Source: Ichthyophis bannanicus (lineage: Eukaryota; Chordata; Amphibia; Gymnophiona; Ichthyophiidae). Taken from it: 64,000 nucleotides of DNA. The notes beneath the pieces are model-generated. The model did not search any database and was not told where the DNA came from. It saw nothing but the letters and a program-made list of their open reading frames with translations. The DNA is taken from positions 1,670,160,800-1,670,224,799 of the forward strand of contig CM066031.1 of the NCBI GenBank assembly GCA_033557465.1, in the 5' to 3' direction. Shown here piece after piece: positions 33,014-45,070 of the stretch (positions within the stretch are counted from its first letter, which is position 1; each line of letters opens with the position of its first letter). The position numbers were made by a program, and so were the translations under genes.

Positions 33014-33871
33014 CAAGTGCAAGGTTATGCACCTAGGGAAGAACAACCTAAACTATGGTTACACGATGCAAGATTCCACATTAGGAACCACCACCCAGGA
33101 AAAAGATTTAGGCGTCATTGTGGATACCATGTTAAAACCCTCAGCCCAGTGTGCAGCGGCGGCCAAGAGAGCAAATAGAATGCTAGGTATGATAAGGAAA
33201 GGAATGGAAAATAAAACAAAAGATATTATAATGCCTCTATATTGTTCCATGGTGAGACTGCACCTTGAATATTGTGTGCAATTCTGGTCGCCGTATCTTA
33301 AAAAGGATATAGCGATTTTAGAAAAGGTTCAGAGAAGAGCCACCAAAATGGTAGAGGGGATGGAAGGATACTCCTATGAGGAGAGGCTAAAAAGGTTAGG
33401 GCTCTTTAACCTGGAAAGGAGACGGCTGAGGGGAGATATGATAGAAGTCTATAAATTATTGAACGGAGTGGAACAGGTAAACGTAGATCGATTGTTTACG
33501 TTATCAGAATATAGAAAGACTAGGGGACATGCAATGAAGCTACAGGGTAAACTATTTAAGACTAATAAAAGAAAATATTTTTTCACTCAACGTGTAATCA
33601 AACTCTGGAATTTGTTACCGGGGGATGTAGTAAAGGCTGTTAGTGCAGCTGGGTTTAAAAAGGGTTTGGACAAGTTCCTGGAGGAAAGGTCCATAAACCA
33701 TTATTAAGAAGTGACGGAAGATATCAATGCTTGACCCAGTACAAGCATTGTGGAACTTGTGTCTCTTGGGGAAACTGCTAGGTACATATGACCTAGATTG
33801 GCCACTGTTGGAAACAGAATACTGGGCTTGATGGACCTTGGTCTGACCCAGTATGGCATATCATGTTCTTA
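33014..33871 (+). mobile_element. CR1 LINE 3' fragment with 8-bp target duplication
   Basis: It encodes the end of CR1 ORF2 in an open frame (33027-33707) with CKVMHLGKNNLNYGYTMQDS, EKDLGVIVD and [20 protein letters not shown]. The CR1 3' tail follows (GGTCTGACCCAGTATGGC…TGTTCTTATG). TGACTGGA occurs at both borders (33006-33013 and 33872-33879), as expected for a 5'-truncated LINE insertion. Host of the insertion: DIRS J. Confidence 0.9.
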
Positions 33872-33879
33872 TGACTGGA

Positions 33880-34286
33880 AGATGCCATGGCTGTGCTACC
33901 AAGAGTCTCATCAGATACGCATACCAAGGCCTTCTTGGCCAAACTGGTGCGATCAATATCACCAATCATCTGTGTAGCTCGATGCGTCGTACCACCCGGC
34001 CTATTAACACCCAAGGTGGGAACACATACAGGAGCTGCTCTTCTGGCCAATCCTCTATGAGAGCATCCAGGCCCTCCGACATTCTCTCCCGTTATCTCTA
34101 ATAACTCCAACCGTAGCCCATTCTCCAATGTTACCGCGAATGAATTCCTGGAAGGACATGTCTTCCTGAGACGACATGCGTCGCCATTGAGAAAGGAAAG
34201 GGTCCAAAGGAAGGTCTGGGGCCCCTGGGAACAGAGTGACTCCACATCCAAAATGGGGGATTCAGAATCAGAGGACTTAAAGTATC
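33880..34286 (-). pseudogene. RNase H/MT-like and gag remnants of DIRS J
   Basis: 33880-34096 translates in pieces like the segment after RNase H of A and B, with an ERMSEGLDAL-like trace and FPP(W) region. At about 34097 it switches to a gag trace resembling MSPPEDLSFQDFI (here SSQEDMSFQEFI). The RT lies deleted between them. Confidence 0.6.
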
Positions 34287-34308
34287 AACAGGAGAGCATC
34301 ACCCTGCT

Positions 34309-34917
34309 GTGGCAGGAAGTGATCCTATAGCTAGGATCTGTCCTCCAGGTGATGCAAAACCCTCTCGCACCGAGGAAGTTTCTCCAGGGCCAAGTGTCCA
34401 TGAGGGAAGGGTTAGGACAGCTGTGATAGTTGGTGATTCGATCATTAGGCATGTAGATAGCTGGGTGGCTGGTGGACGTGAGGATCACCTGGTTACATGC
34501 CTGCCTGGTGCGAAGGTAGCAGACCTTATGCGCCACCTAGACAAGGTCTTAGATAGTGCTGGGGAGGAGTCTGCTGTCTTGGTACATGTCGGTATCAATG
34601 ACATAGGAAAATGTGGTAGGGAGGTTCTGGAGGCTAAATTTAGGCTTTTAGGTAGGAAGTTGAAATCCAGAACTTCCAGGGTAGCATTCTCCGAAATGCT
34701 TCCAGTTCCACGCACAGGACCCAAAAGGCAGGCAGAGCTCCGGAGTCTCAATGCGTGGATGAGATGATGGTGCAAGGATGAGGGGTTTGGATTTGTTAGG
34801 AACTTGGGAACATTCTGGGGAAAGGAGGGGCTCTTGAAGGGAGAGCTTCACCTTAACCAGAATAGAACCAGGCTGCTGGCATTAACCTTTAAAAAGGAGA
34901 TAGAGAGGCTTTTAAAC
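34309..34917 (+). pseudogene. CR1 ORF1 C-terminal esterase-like domain
   Basis: It contains the SGNH-hydrolase blocks GDSIIRHVD (block I) and VHVGINDIG (G-x-N-D, block III), as in the esterase domain of CR1 ORF1 proteins. A TGA at 34765-34767 interrupts it. The frame continues to ERLLN at 34917. The position of the catalytic Asp-His pair reads GELHLNQ, so the aspartate seems lost. Confidence 0.8.
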
Positions 34918-35120
34918 TAGATAATAGGAGAGAGCCGACAGTCGCCCAAGAGCGCATGGTTTGGAACAATGTATCCTTGAAGGATACTACCAAAAAAATG
35001 TTAGCGCACATCAGCAGAGAGGTTCCAATAAAGACAAAGGTAGCCCAAATGCCCTTGAGTACAGAGCAGACAGAACTTAAAGCTTCCAAATTACCCCTGC
35101 CTACCAATAACTAGATTAAT

Positions 35121-36602
35121 ATGACTAAAATACAGTCTCTAAAATGCTTGTATGCAAATGTTAGAAATCTAAAAAATAAGATGTGAGAGTTAGAATATAT
35201 AGCATTAAATGAGAAGTTAGACATGATTGGTATCTCAGAGACATGGTGGAAGGAGGACAACCAGTGGGACACTGATACCTGGGTACAAACTATATTGTAA
35301 TGATAGAGCTGATCAACTTGGTGGAGGGGTTGCGCTCTATGTTAGAGAGAGCATTGCGTCACAAAGAATTAAAGTTCTACAGGAAACAAAATTTGCTATA
35401 GAATCTCTATGGATTGAAATTCTATGTAAAAAGGGGAAGGCGATGGCAGTGGGGGTGTACTATCGACCACCTGGCGAGAATGAACAAATGGATGATGAAA
35501 TGCTCAAAGAAATCAGGGAAGCTAACAAAAGTTACAGAACTGTAATAATAATGGGTGATTTCAATTACCCTGGTATTGACTTGGTCAGTGTCACAGCAGG
35601 ACATGCTAGGGAGATAAAGTTTCTAGATGAAATAAATGACTGCTTCTTGGAGCAACTGATTCATAGAATGACCAGAGGGGAAGCCATTTTGGACTTAGTC
35701 CTTAGTGGAACACCAGATCTGGTGCAAGAGATAAGGATGATGGGGCCACTTGGCAATAGTGATCATAGCATGATAGCGTTTGATTTAATTAATGGAGGAG
35801 GGATGGTAAGGAAATCCACATTACTACCTTTTAACTTTTGAAAGGAAGACTATGATAAAATGATGAAAAGAAAAAACTAAAAGGAGCAGTTGCAAAGGTT
35901 AAAGACTTACATCAAGCTTGGGTGTTTAAAAATAATATCTTGGAAGCCCAGACCAGCTGTATTCCACGCTTTAAGAAAAGTGGAAGGAAGTCCAAAAAAC
36001 TGTCAGCGTGGTTTAAAGGTGAGATCAGAGAGGCTGCTGTTGCCAAAAAAGCATCTTTCAGGAAATTGTAAAAGAGCCAAATGACAAAAAAGGGAAACAG
36101 CACAAGCACTGCCAAGTTAAATGCAAGGCATTGATAAGGCAGGCAAAGAGAGAATTTGAGAAGAAACTTCCTGTGGAAGCAAAAATGCATAATAAAGACT
36201 TTTTCAAGTACATCCATAGCAAAAAACCTGTGAGAGAGTCAGTTGGACCATTAGATGATAGAGGGGTAAAAGGGGCAGTTAGAGGGGACAAGGCTATAGC
36301 AGAGAGACTGAATGAATTCTTTGCTTCGGTCTTTACTGAGGAAGATGTAGGGATGTTACCCATGACTGAGGTGGTATTTAAAGGTGATACTGCGGAAGAA
36401 CTGAAAGAAATATTGCTACACCAGGATGATGTATTACAACTATTTGATAAACTGAAGAGTAGCAAATCACCTGGACTGGATGGTATACATCCAAGGGTGT
36501 TGAAAGAACTGAAATATGAGATTGCAGACCTACTATTAGTAATCTGTGAACTATCATTAAAATCATCTGTAATACCTGAAGATTGGAGGATCGCCAATGT
36601 AA
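35121..36602 (+). pseudogene. CR1 ORF2, endonuclease and RT N-terminus
   Basis: APE-type endonuclease motifs: LYANVRNL (Asn), ISETWW (Glu), YYRPPGEN, MGDFNYPGID and NSDHSMIAFD (Ser-Asp-His). Stops near 35163 and 35287 and frameshifts break it. The RT N-terminus follows (KDFFKYIHSKKPVRE, NEFFASVFTEED, SKSPGLDGIHPRVLKEL) up to EDWRIANV at 36602, where DIRS H starts. Confidence 0.85.
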
Positions 36603-36841
36603 AGTGAAATTAGACTTACCTGCTAATTGTTGTTCCTTGAGCAACTCGTGTCCAGTCCCGAACCACTGGGTAGTGCACCTCCACCAGCAGCTTGGAGACT
36701 GAGTACCTCACATTCTTGAGTGTAGCAGTATAATACCACTGGCTCCTCCCACGAGCTCCCAGTAATAGCAGCTCCGTTAATAGTGGAGCCAAAACCAAAT
36801 GAAAGAACTGCAGAATCTTACAAAATCTTGGGTGGGATACG

Positions 36842-36938
36842 GGATTGGACTGGAGTTCCTCAAGGAACAACAATTAGCAGGTAAATCTAATTTCACTTTC
36901 CTTCTCGTCCCTCCAGTCCAGAACCGAACCTCCGGGAT
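36842..36938 (-). repeat. ICR of DIRS H
   Basis: Complementary to the left end up to 36897 and to the right end from 36898 (TTCCTTCTCGTCCCTCCAGT). Confidence 0.87.
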
Positions 36939-36954
36939 GTAACAAAGCAATTAC

Positions 36955-38144
36955 TTAATGGGAGGGACACGCCAATCCGGCATGCAAAACCGCTAAACCA
37001 AAACGGACCTCCCCTGCTGCCCGGACATCCAGGCAATAGTGCCTGCTGAAAGTATGTAATGAAGACCAAGAAGCCGCCTGACAGATTTCCACTGGGGGAA
37101 CTGAACTATACTCGGCCCAAGAAGCCGCTTGGGCTCTAATGGAATGAGCCCGGAGCCCTAAAACTACCACATGCCCCTGCAAAATATAAGCAGAAGTGAT
37201 TACTTCCCGAATCCACCTGGATATGGTGGTCTTAGCTGCCACTTCCCCCTTGCGCGGACCGCCAAAAAGGACAAACAAATGATTCGATTTATGAAAACCT
37301 TCGGAATTCTTCAGATAACACTTGAGGGCCCTCTTGACATCCAACCAATGCAGGTTACACCCAAGTGTAGATCCATCCGAATCATCTAAGTCCGGGAGAG
37401 AAACCAGCTGATTGACACGGAACGACGAAACCACCTTTAGAAGGAAAGAGGGAACCGGGTGAAGAACCACCCTCTCCCGAGAAAAAGAAAGAAACAGCTC
37501 CTGACAAGACAATGCTTGCAACTCCGAAATCCTTCATGTCAAACAAATTGCTACCAGAAAGACTGTTTTCAAAGTTAAGTCTTTCAATGAAGCACGACTC
37601 AAGGGCTTGAAAGACTCCTTAGTTAACACTCTCAGAACTAAATTGAGATCCCACGAAGGGACTAGGGCCCAACGAGGTGGTCGCATATGACTTACCGCCT
37701 GAAGAAAGCATAACACATCCAGGTGAGAGCCCAAGGGCTCTTTATTGACCTTTCTGCGAAAACAAGCAATTGCCACTAGCTGCACCCATAATGAACTGAA
37801 CGCTAATCCCTTATCAAAGACGTCTTGCAAAAAGGCCAAGATGTCGGGAGCCATTGCTGAAGATGATTGTAGTCGTCTAACCGAACACCAAACACCCGCC
37901 AAACATGGATGTAGGCCAGCGAAGTAGACCTCTTTCAGGCATTTAACAAGCTTGAAATGACAGGTGACGAATATCCTTTCAGTCTCAACCATGCCCTTTC
38001 AAGAGCCAAGCCGTAAGCAAGAATCGACTCACCTGAGGCATACGCAGAGGACCCTGCAACAGAAGGTCGCTGTGCTGAAATAGATGCCACGATCGATCCG
38101 CAAGAATCTGCATCAGGTCCACGTACCAAAGACGTCTTGGCCAA
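36955..38144 (-). pseudogene. Tyrosine recombinase of DIRS H
   Basis: The N-terminal trace (LAYGLALERAWLRLKGYSS) is at 38144-37935. The rest lies in the frame 37992-36955, with a TGA at 37534-37536 directly before the catalytic arginine of RISELQAL. The H-x-x-R box (RAHSIRAQAAS) and Tyr (FSRHYCLD) are kept. The nonsense codon and the upstream frame breaks make it inactive as read. Confidence 0.83.
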
Positions 38145-39840
38145 TCCAGAGCTATTAGAATAACATATCCATGATGTGCCTCAATCCGCTGAACCACACG
38201 GCCTATCTAGGCCCACAGTGGAAACACAGAGAATTCCCTCCGTCGGCCACTGTTCTAATAGGGCGTCTATGCCTTCCAACATCCTTTCCCGTCATCTGCT
38301 GAAGAAACGAATAGTCTTGGCGGATTCGAAGGATGCCATCAGATACATTAGTAGAACTCCCCATCTGTGGACAAGCCGAGCGTAGATGTCCAGGTGGAGA
38401 ACCCACTCCCCTGGATCCACGCGAACTCAACTGAGGTAGTCTGCTGCCACGTTGTCTACTCCCGCGATATGCATCACCGACAACGCCTGCAGTCGAGGCT
38501 CTGCCCAGAGAAATAGTTTCTCTGACAGCTCTTCGAGCGCTACGCTGCCTTTTCAATTGAGATACGCCACTGCGGTCACGTTGTCCAATAAGACTCTCAC
38601 AGATCGGGCTAGGAGAATCTTCTCGACAGCTCTGAGCGCAAGGCATACCACTCTCAACTCCAATCTGTTGATTGACCAAGCAGACCCTTGTACGCTCCAA
38701 GTTGCTTAAGCATAGAGAACCCTGCAGTGAACACCCCAGCCCGACAGACTGGCATCGGTTAGAACTGGTATCCACTCCGGATGCTCGAGAGGCATGCCTG
38801 TAGTCAGATTCTTTTGTTAGAGCCACCCATAAAGAGCTACCTTGACCTCCCATGGACACGGAAGACGCTGGGTCAGGGAGTCTGTCTGATGCGACCATCG
38901 ACGAAGTAGAGCTCTCTGCAAAGGACACATATGCGCTCTTGCCCAGGGCACCACCTCCAGAGTTGCTGCCATCATTCCTAACTGTAGGTATCGCCATGCT
39001 GTCAGACTCTTGAGCCTCAAAAACGACCGCACCAGGAGTTGTAAACTCTGTACCCAGTTCTCTGGCAGAAAAACTGCCCCTGTTTGCATATCTAAGCGGA
39101 CTTCTAAGTACTCTAAATTCTGGGAAGGAATCAATCGGCTTTTGGTCCGAATGACCAGCCAGCCGAGACTTTCCAGAAGCAGTACCACCTGGGCAGTGGC
39201 TCGTTCGCTCTCTTCCCTGGACTTTGCCCTGATCAGACAGTCGTCAAGATAAGGATGTACTAGCACCCCTTCCTTTCATAGCGCTGCAGCTACGACCACC
39301 ATGACCTTGGTGAAAGTCCGAGGCGCTGTAGATAATCCGAAAGACAATGTTTGAAACTGAAAGTGCCCCATCAGTACTGCAAACCGCAGGTATTGCTGAT
39401 GGTTGGACCTGATAGGGATATGTAGATACGCCTCTGAGATATCTAGGGATGTTAAGAACTCCCCTTTTCTCACAGTGACTACCGACCACAAGGTTTCCAT
39501 GCGAAAATGCGACACTCGCAGACAACGGTTTATGCCCTCGAGGTCCAGAATCGGATGCCAGGAACTGTCCTTTTTTGGCACTACAAAGTAAACCAAGTAC
39601 CGACTACATCCGTATTGGTTTCTGGGTACCGGAACTACTGCTCTCAACTGCAGAAGCCTTGTCAGAGTTTCCTTTACCACCAGGGCCTTGTCCGATGCCC
39701 CACAGGGAGACTGGATAAAAAAGTTGGTTATGGGTCGTGCAAACTCGAGGGAATAACCTTTGTGAATGATCTCCAGCACCCATTGATCAGAGGTTATGCG
39801 GGTCAAAGCAGGGTAAAAATCTCATTGCCGACCTCTTAAA
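37985..39840 (-). pseudogene. RT-RNase H-(MT-like) gene of DIRS H
   Basis: The RT starts TSDQWVLEIIHKGY and reaches FTKVMVVVAAAL, where a TGA at about 39276 stops it. It resumes at VHPYLDDCLIR (catalytic YLDD kept) through 38817. The RNase H part (LTDASLSGWGVH, LELRVVCLAL, LLDNVTAVAYL) is in several frames with stops. The end AWLLKGHG is at 37985. Strongly eroded. Confidence 0.8.
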
Positions 39841-39870
39841 GGCTGCTCCCCTGCCTGGGCCCTCCTCTCT

Positions 39871-41220
39871 TCATTGTGCCTTTTTAAAACCCGAGGTTGA
39901 GGGGGTAGAAAAACCTCTGCCTGCACCTCAGAAACCTCTGAATGCTTGACCCCGGGAAGAAAATCTTCCCCTCAAACCACGACAGGCGGGAGGGTACGAA
40001 AACGTCGAACATCCCGTTCCTGGCCACGAGGCGGTGCAGAGGTACACACCGGTTTCGGTTTATCCTCCGGTAGGCGTGCTCCCTTGGATTCTCACAAGTC
40101 TTTGACTAACTTATCTAGGTCATCTCCGAACAGAAGCTTCCCCTTGAAGGGAAGCTTATTAAGACGGGACTTAGATGAAGAATCCGCTGCCCAATTACAC
40201 AGCCATAGGTAGCGACGAGCAGCCACCATTGAAGCCATACTACGAGCAAGACTGAGAATGTGATCATAGTGAACATCCGCCATGTAAGCTGCTCCCGATT
40301 CTATCTTACCAAAGTCAGCCCCATGTTCAAGAGACGCACTCTACGGCTGTTGTAGACGTTGGAACCATAGAAGACTGGCCCTGGCTACCCAGGCCCCACA
40401 AATAGAAGCCTGCAATGACAAGGCATTAACATCAAAAGCCTGTTTCAACAGAGTATCCAATTTTCTGTCCTGACCATCCCTTTAGGGCAGCACTGCCCTC
40501 TACTGGAATGGTAGTCTTTTTTGTCACAGCTGATACAGCTGCGTCCACGCGAGGAGAATGAAAGAACTCCCGCTCCTGATCTGAAAGGGGATAAAGACAA
40601 GAGAAGGTCCTAGCTCCCCCAAAGGCCTGCTTCCGGCAAATCTCACTCATCCTGTAACATTTGTTTAACCACCTGGTGGACAGGAAAGACCGCTTGGGTA
40701 GTCGCACCGCCTGGATGAGAGGATCCTCTAGAGTGCCCTCCTTCACTGGGCAACCAGTTGATAAATTAAGAGCTTGAAGGGACTCCGCAATCAGAACCGG
40801 TAATTCTTCTCGCCGAAATACGTATACAATGTGCGACCGATCTTCCGCTCCAAAATTTCACCTTCCTCTAACTCCTCGGCCTCCATCTCTGGATCCAGAC
40901 CCATCACATCCGACCCTGGCCAATCAAACTAAACTGGGTGATCTTCATCCAATCTGGCCATCTTCGCTGGTGCGGGACCAGAAAACCTCTTCCTTTTGTG
41001 AGCCAGTGGGTACCATCACAGCAGCACTTACAGGGGAGCCAATACCGACCCCTTGCTGGCGTAAACAAAAGGCCTGGTGTAGTAGAAACACAAATTCTAG
41101 CGAAAAACCTCCCAAACTCATCCCTCCCAGATTGAGGGAAGTAGAGTGGCCCGCAACGGCAGGACCCGACTCATGTGGAGAGGAAGGAGTTTCCGTGGGA
41201 AGTAGCGACCCGAAGGGCTA
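39871..41220 (-). pseudogene. Gag of DIRS H, degraded
   Basis: Recognisable alpha-gag pieces: LEDPLIQAV, RVDAAVSAVTKKTTIPVEGS (40746-40432), ARRYLWLCNWAADSSSKSRL and LPFKGKLLFGDDLDKLVKDL (40283-40092), then a stop. The N-terminal zinc-ribbon part is not recognisable. The stop lies at 39871, just before RT. Confidence 0.7.
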
Positions 41221-41909
41221 AGAGGAACCTGAGGTGTCAAGGGAGCAGGCTCCTTGTTTTTTTCCCTAAAGCTCTTGTTCCTTATCTACGGTCTCTGAAG
41301 CACGGCATCTGAAACAGCTCCACTCCTGAAACCGCAAACCAAGCGCTGCGGGCGGGCAGGCATTGATTAAGCACTATAGCGGTGCCACACTGCTTTAGAT
41401 AAGCCCATTGAAGGTATAAGAGAAAAAAATCCCCAAAGCAGAGCCAGGAAATGAAAAAAAGACAATGATATATATATTTTTTTAGGACTGCAGCTCACAG
41501 TACAAAAACCTTACATAAATAAACGTGAAACTGAGGCCCAGAGTGACATACAGCGCAAACGGAGGCCCTAAAAGAGTCTCAGAGGAAAAAACACAGGAAA
41601 CAGCTCCACAACTGTCTTCTCACACGGGCCTGCAGAGAAAGCACAGTTACTTACCTGTAACAGGTGATCTCTGGGAACAGCAGGAATTAGTCCTCACATA
41701 TGGGTACGTCGGTACCGACGGAGCCCGTGCGGGAAAGCTCCCCAGCTTCTTAGAATAGAAGCTTTTGGGACCTCCCACTGCACATGCGCACTGCCTTCCC
41801 GCCTTCCTGAACAGCTCTCCTCAGTTTCGAGTTTATAGCTGAGTCAACAGAGAGAGGACAGGAAGATAGATAGATAAAAGATACAACTCCTAGGGGAGGT
41901 GGGTGGGTT

Positions 41910-42005
41910 GTGAGGACTAATTCCTGCTGTTCCCAGAGATCACCTGTTACAGGTAAGTAACTGTGCTATCTCCAGGAACAAGCAGGAATAAGTCCTCACA
42001 TATGG
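41910..42005 (-). repeat. ICR of DIRS F
   Basis: End-complementary halves meet at 41966/41967, with the same sequence logic as the ICR of C and G. Confidence 0.88.
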
Positions 42006-42099
42006 GGATCCCTAGCTTAGATGCATGGGATCCCCTGTAAAGGTTCGCCATCTTCGTATGGATCTCAGGCATCCATTCTGGGAAGGTGGGCAGGAGTTG

Positions 42100-43480
42100 T
42101 TTAGGAATGGAACAGGTGCTTGAGGACAGCCTGGCCAACAAGGCATCCGGCGGGAGTCCTTGTCCAAACAGTAATGGGCTGTGAAGGTATGAACCGAGGC
42201 CCAGGTAGCGGCTCGACAGATCTGATCTATGGAAACAGAGTGCAGATGAGCCATAGAAGTTGCCATGGCCCTCACATTGTGAGCAGTGACATGGCCTTCC
42301 AGAGAAATGTTTTTGCTCTGGTAAGCAAAAGAATACACTGAGCAATCCAATTGGAAAGTGTACGCTTGGAGACTGGAAGTCCCAAATGGGAAGGATCAAA
42401 GGCCACAAAAAGTTGAGAATTCGATGTGGCTGAGTCCTATTAAGGTAAAAAGCGAGAGCTCTTTTACAATCCAGAGTATGAAGGTTCCTCTCTGCATTGG
42501 ATGCATGAGGAGCTGGAAAAAGACAGGTAGATATACCTCTTGATTAAGATGAAAAGGCGAGACCACTTTAGGCATAAAGTGGGGATTCGTCCTAAGGACC
42601 ACCTTATCATGATGAAATCTTGTGTAAGGTGGATTAGCCACTAAGCCTGCAGCTCACTGATGCGGCGAGCCGAAGTGACTGCAATGAGGAAGATGACCTT
42701 CCAGGAAAGAAATTTCAAGGAGGTGGAAAACATTGGCTCAAAAGGTGGCTTCATAAGTTGACCGAGCACTAGATTCAAATCCCATGCGACCGGGGGTGGT
42801 CTGATGGGAGGTTTAGTGAGAGTCAGGCCTCTCATGAATCTTGCAACAAGAGGATGAGAGGAGATAGGTTGTCCATTTATATGTTGCAAGGATGCTGCAA
42901 TAGCACTTAAATGGACTCTTACCGAATTCGTCTTGAGGCCTGCATTGGATAGATGCAGGAGATAATCAAGAAGAGAATTCAAAGGAAGTGCCAGAGGGTC
43001 AAGACCCTGCTGAGCACACCAAATGGAAAAACGTTTCCATTTGAAAGCATAGGAACGCCTGGTAGAGGGTTTCCTAGAGGCAGAAAGGATATCTTTCACT
43101 GGTTGGGAAAGATGAAAGTCTTGAAGGCTTAAGCCTTCAGTAACCAAGCACTGAGGTGAAGGTAATTGGGGTTTGGGTGCCACAAAGTCCCCCACTCCTC
43201 TGACAGGAGGTCTGGCTAATCTCCCAGAACCAAGTAGGATCCCTGGGAGAGCGGTCGAAGTAGAGGGAACCACACTTGGCGTGGCCAGCGTGGAGCTATG
43301 AGGATCATAGTTCCATGATCCCTCTGGAGTTTGAACAGAGTCTTGGGAATCAAAGGAATGGGTGGAAAGGCAGATAGGAATGCCTGACTCCAATTCAGGA
43401 GAAAGGGGTCCGTAGCCTGAGCTCCCTGACACGGAGTTCTGGAACAGAACCGGGAAGTTTGGCATTCCACGGACTTGCAA
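42100..43480 (-). pseudogene. Tyrosine recombinase of DIRS F, frameshifted
   Basis: 43480-42641 is open through KPSTRRSYAFKWKRFSIWC and the catalytic SARRISELQA, where it breaks. It resumes as NPPYTRFHHDKVVLRTNPHF (42641-42396). Then AYQSKNISLEGHVTAHNVRA gives His/Arg, and FTAHYCLD gives Tyr (42350-42150), in another frame. All tetrad residues exist but at least two frameshifts separate them. Confidence 0.83.
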
Positions 43481-45070
43481 AGAGGTCTATGTCCGGGGTC
43501 CCCATCCTGAAAGATTCGGTTTATTTGGTCCAAATGTAGGGACCCATTCGTGTGGCAGCAGAACTCGACTGAGCCTGTCTGCCCGAGAGTTTTGAACTCC
43601 TGGGAGATACACTGCTAGCAGGTGAATCTGATGCTCTCTGGCGAAGGCCCATAGTCTTAGAGCTTCGTTGCAAAGCGACAGAGAGCCCGTCCCTCCTTGT
43701 TTGTTTATGTAAAACATGGCCACCTGATTGTCCGTCTGAACTAGGACAGTGAGGTTGGCTAGGAGGGAGTGGAAGACCTTGAGGGCAAGGTAAATTGCTC
43801 GCAGTTCCAGAAGATTGATATGAAGGGTGGTCTCCTGTAGAGACCAAGTGCCCTGAGTGGAGAGAGTTTGCAGATGGGCTCCCCACCCTGTTTGGGAGGC
43901 ATCTGTTGTGAGGGTTGCTTGGGGTAGCAATGGTTGAAATGGAGCCCCCAACAACAGATTCTTGGTGGAAGTCCACCAGTGGAGGGACCAAAACAGACGA
44001 TCGGAGGTTTGTATTTGGTCTGAGAGCGCTCCTGGACGCTGAGTCCACTGAGTGGCCAGGGTCCATTGAGCTGCTCTCATATGAAGACGAGCATAGGGCA
44101 CCACATGCACTGTGGAGGCCATATGACCCAGTAGCGTAGCATTTCCCTGGCTGTCAAGTGAGTGCTGGACTGAGCTTGGGAGGCCAAACTCAGGAGGCGC
44201 TGGCCTCGAACATGTGGAAGGTAGGCCCTTGCAGTGATGGTGTCCAACTGGGCCCCTATGAATTCTAGAGATTGAGTAGGGATGAGTTGGGACTTGGGAA
44301 GGTTTACTACCAGTCCCAGATACTGCAAAAGGCTCCTTGTGTGGTCCAGGGAAATCTGGCCATGTGACTGAGTTGGAGCTCGGATGAGCCAGTCGTCCAG
44401 ATAGTGGGAGACAAAGATTCCCATGCCTCTTAGAATTGCGGCTACTCCTGCCATGCATTTTGTGAATACTCTTGGAGCAGAGGCTAGACCGAAGGGGAGT
44501 ACTCTGTATTGGAAATGTTTTCCCTGAAACAGAAAGCGAAGATACTTTCTGTGGGATGGATGGATGAGTATATGTGTATACGCATCCTGTAGGTCTAGAG
44601 AACAAAGCCAGTCCTGACCCTGGAGGTAAGGAAGGAGAATGCCGAGAGACAGCATTTGGAATTTCTCCTTGAAGAGAAATTTGTTCAATTCTCTCAGATC
44701 TAGGATTGGTCTGAATCCCCCTGTCTTCTTTGGAATGAGAAAATAAGGGGAGTAGAAACCGGACCCTTGTTGAGGAAGAGGAACCTCTTCTATGGCCCCT
44801 TGGGCAAGAAGAGAGGAAACCTCTTGACCCAACAGGGTTAGGAGAGATGGGGGAGAATTGAATGGTCTCACCATATGATGGGGAGGAAGGCTGGAGAAAT
44901 GAAGTTTGTAACCCTCTCGAATGATAGAGAGGGTCCATTGTTCTGTTGTGATTTGTTCCCATCTGGGAGCAAAGTGAACCAACCTTCCGGGTATGGTGAG
45001 AGGGTCTGGTTGTGTTAGAACCAGAAGTGGCAAGTTCCCTAGGAGCAAGTCAAAACCCCTGAGGGGTTGG
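43216..45070 (-). pseudogene. RT-RNase H-(MT-like) gene of DIRS F, frameshifted
   Basis: 45048-44140 is open: PRWEQITTEQWTLSIIREGY, YFLIPKKTGGFRPILDLREL, CSLDLQDAYTHI, LPFGLASAPRVFTKCM and YLDDWLIR. A small deletion near 44140 (REMLQ lost) shifts the frame. RNase H continues as TTDASQTGWGAH, LELRAI, QTDNQVAMFYINKQGG to 43487, with active-site residues present. Confidence 0.85.

Larger units (their letters stand above)
30479..34286 (-). mobile_element. DIRS element J (alpha family), internally deleted, no right end
   Basis: The left end GGTGAAATTAGAC at 30479 is confirmed by the ICR at 30956-31050. YR follows, then a piece of RNase H/MT-like sequence (33880-34096), and then a jump to a gag fragment (34097-34286) with no RT between. 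The right terminal repeat is missing: CR1 sequence begins at about 34287. It contains a TA-flanked MITE and a CR1 3' fragment. Boundaries at the right are approximate. Confidence 0.75.
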
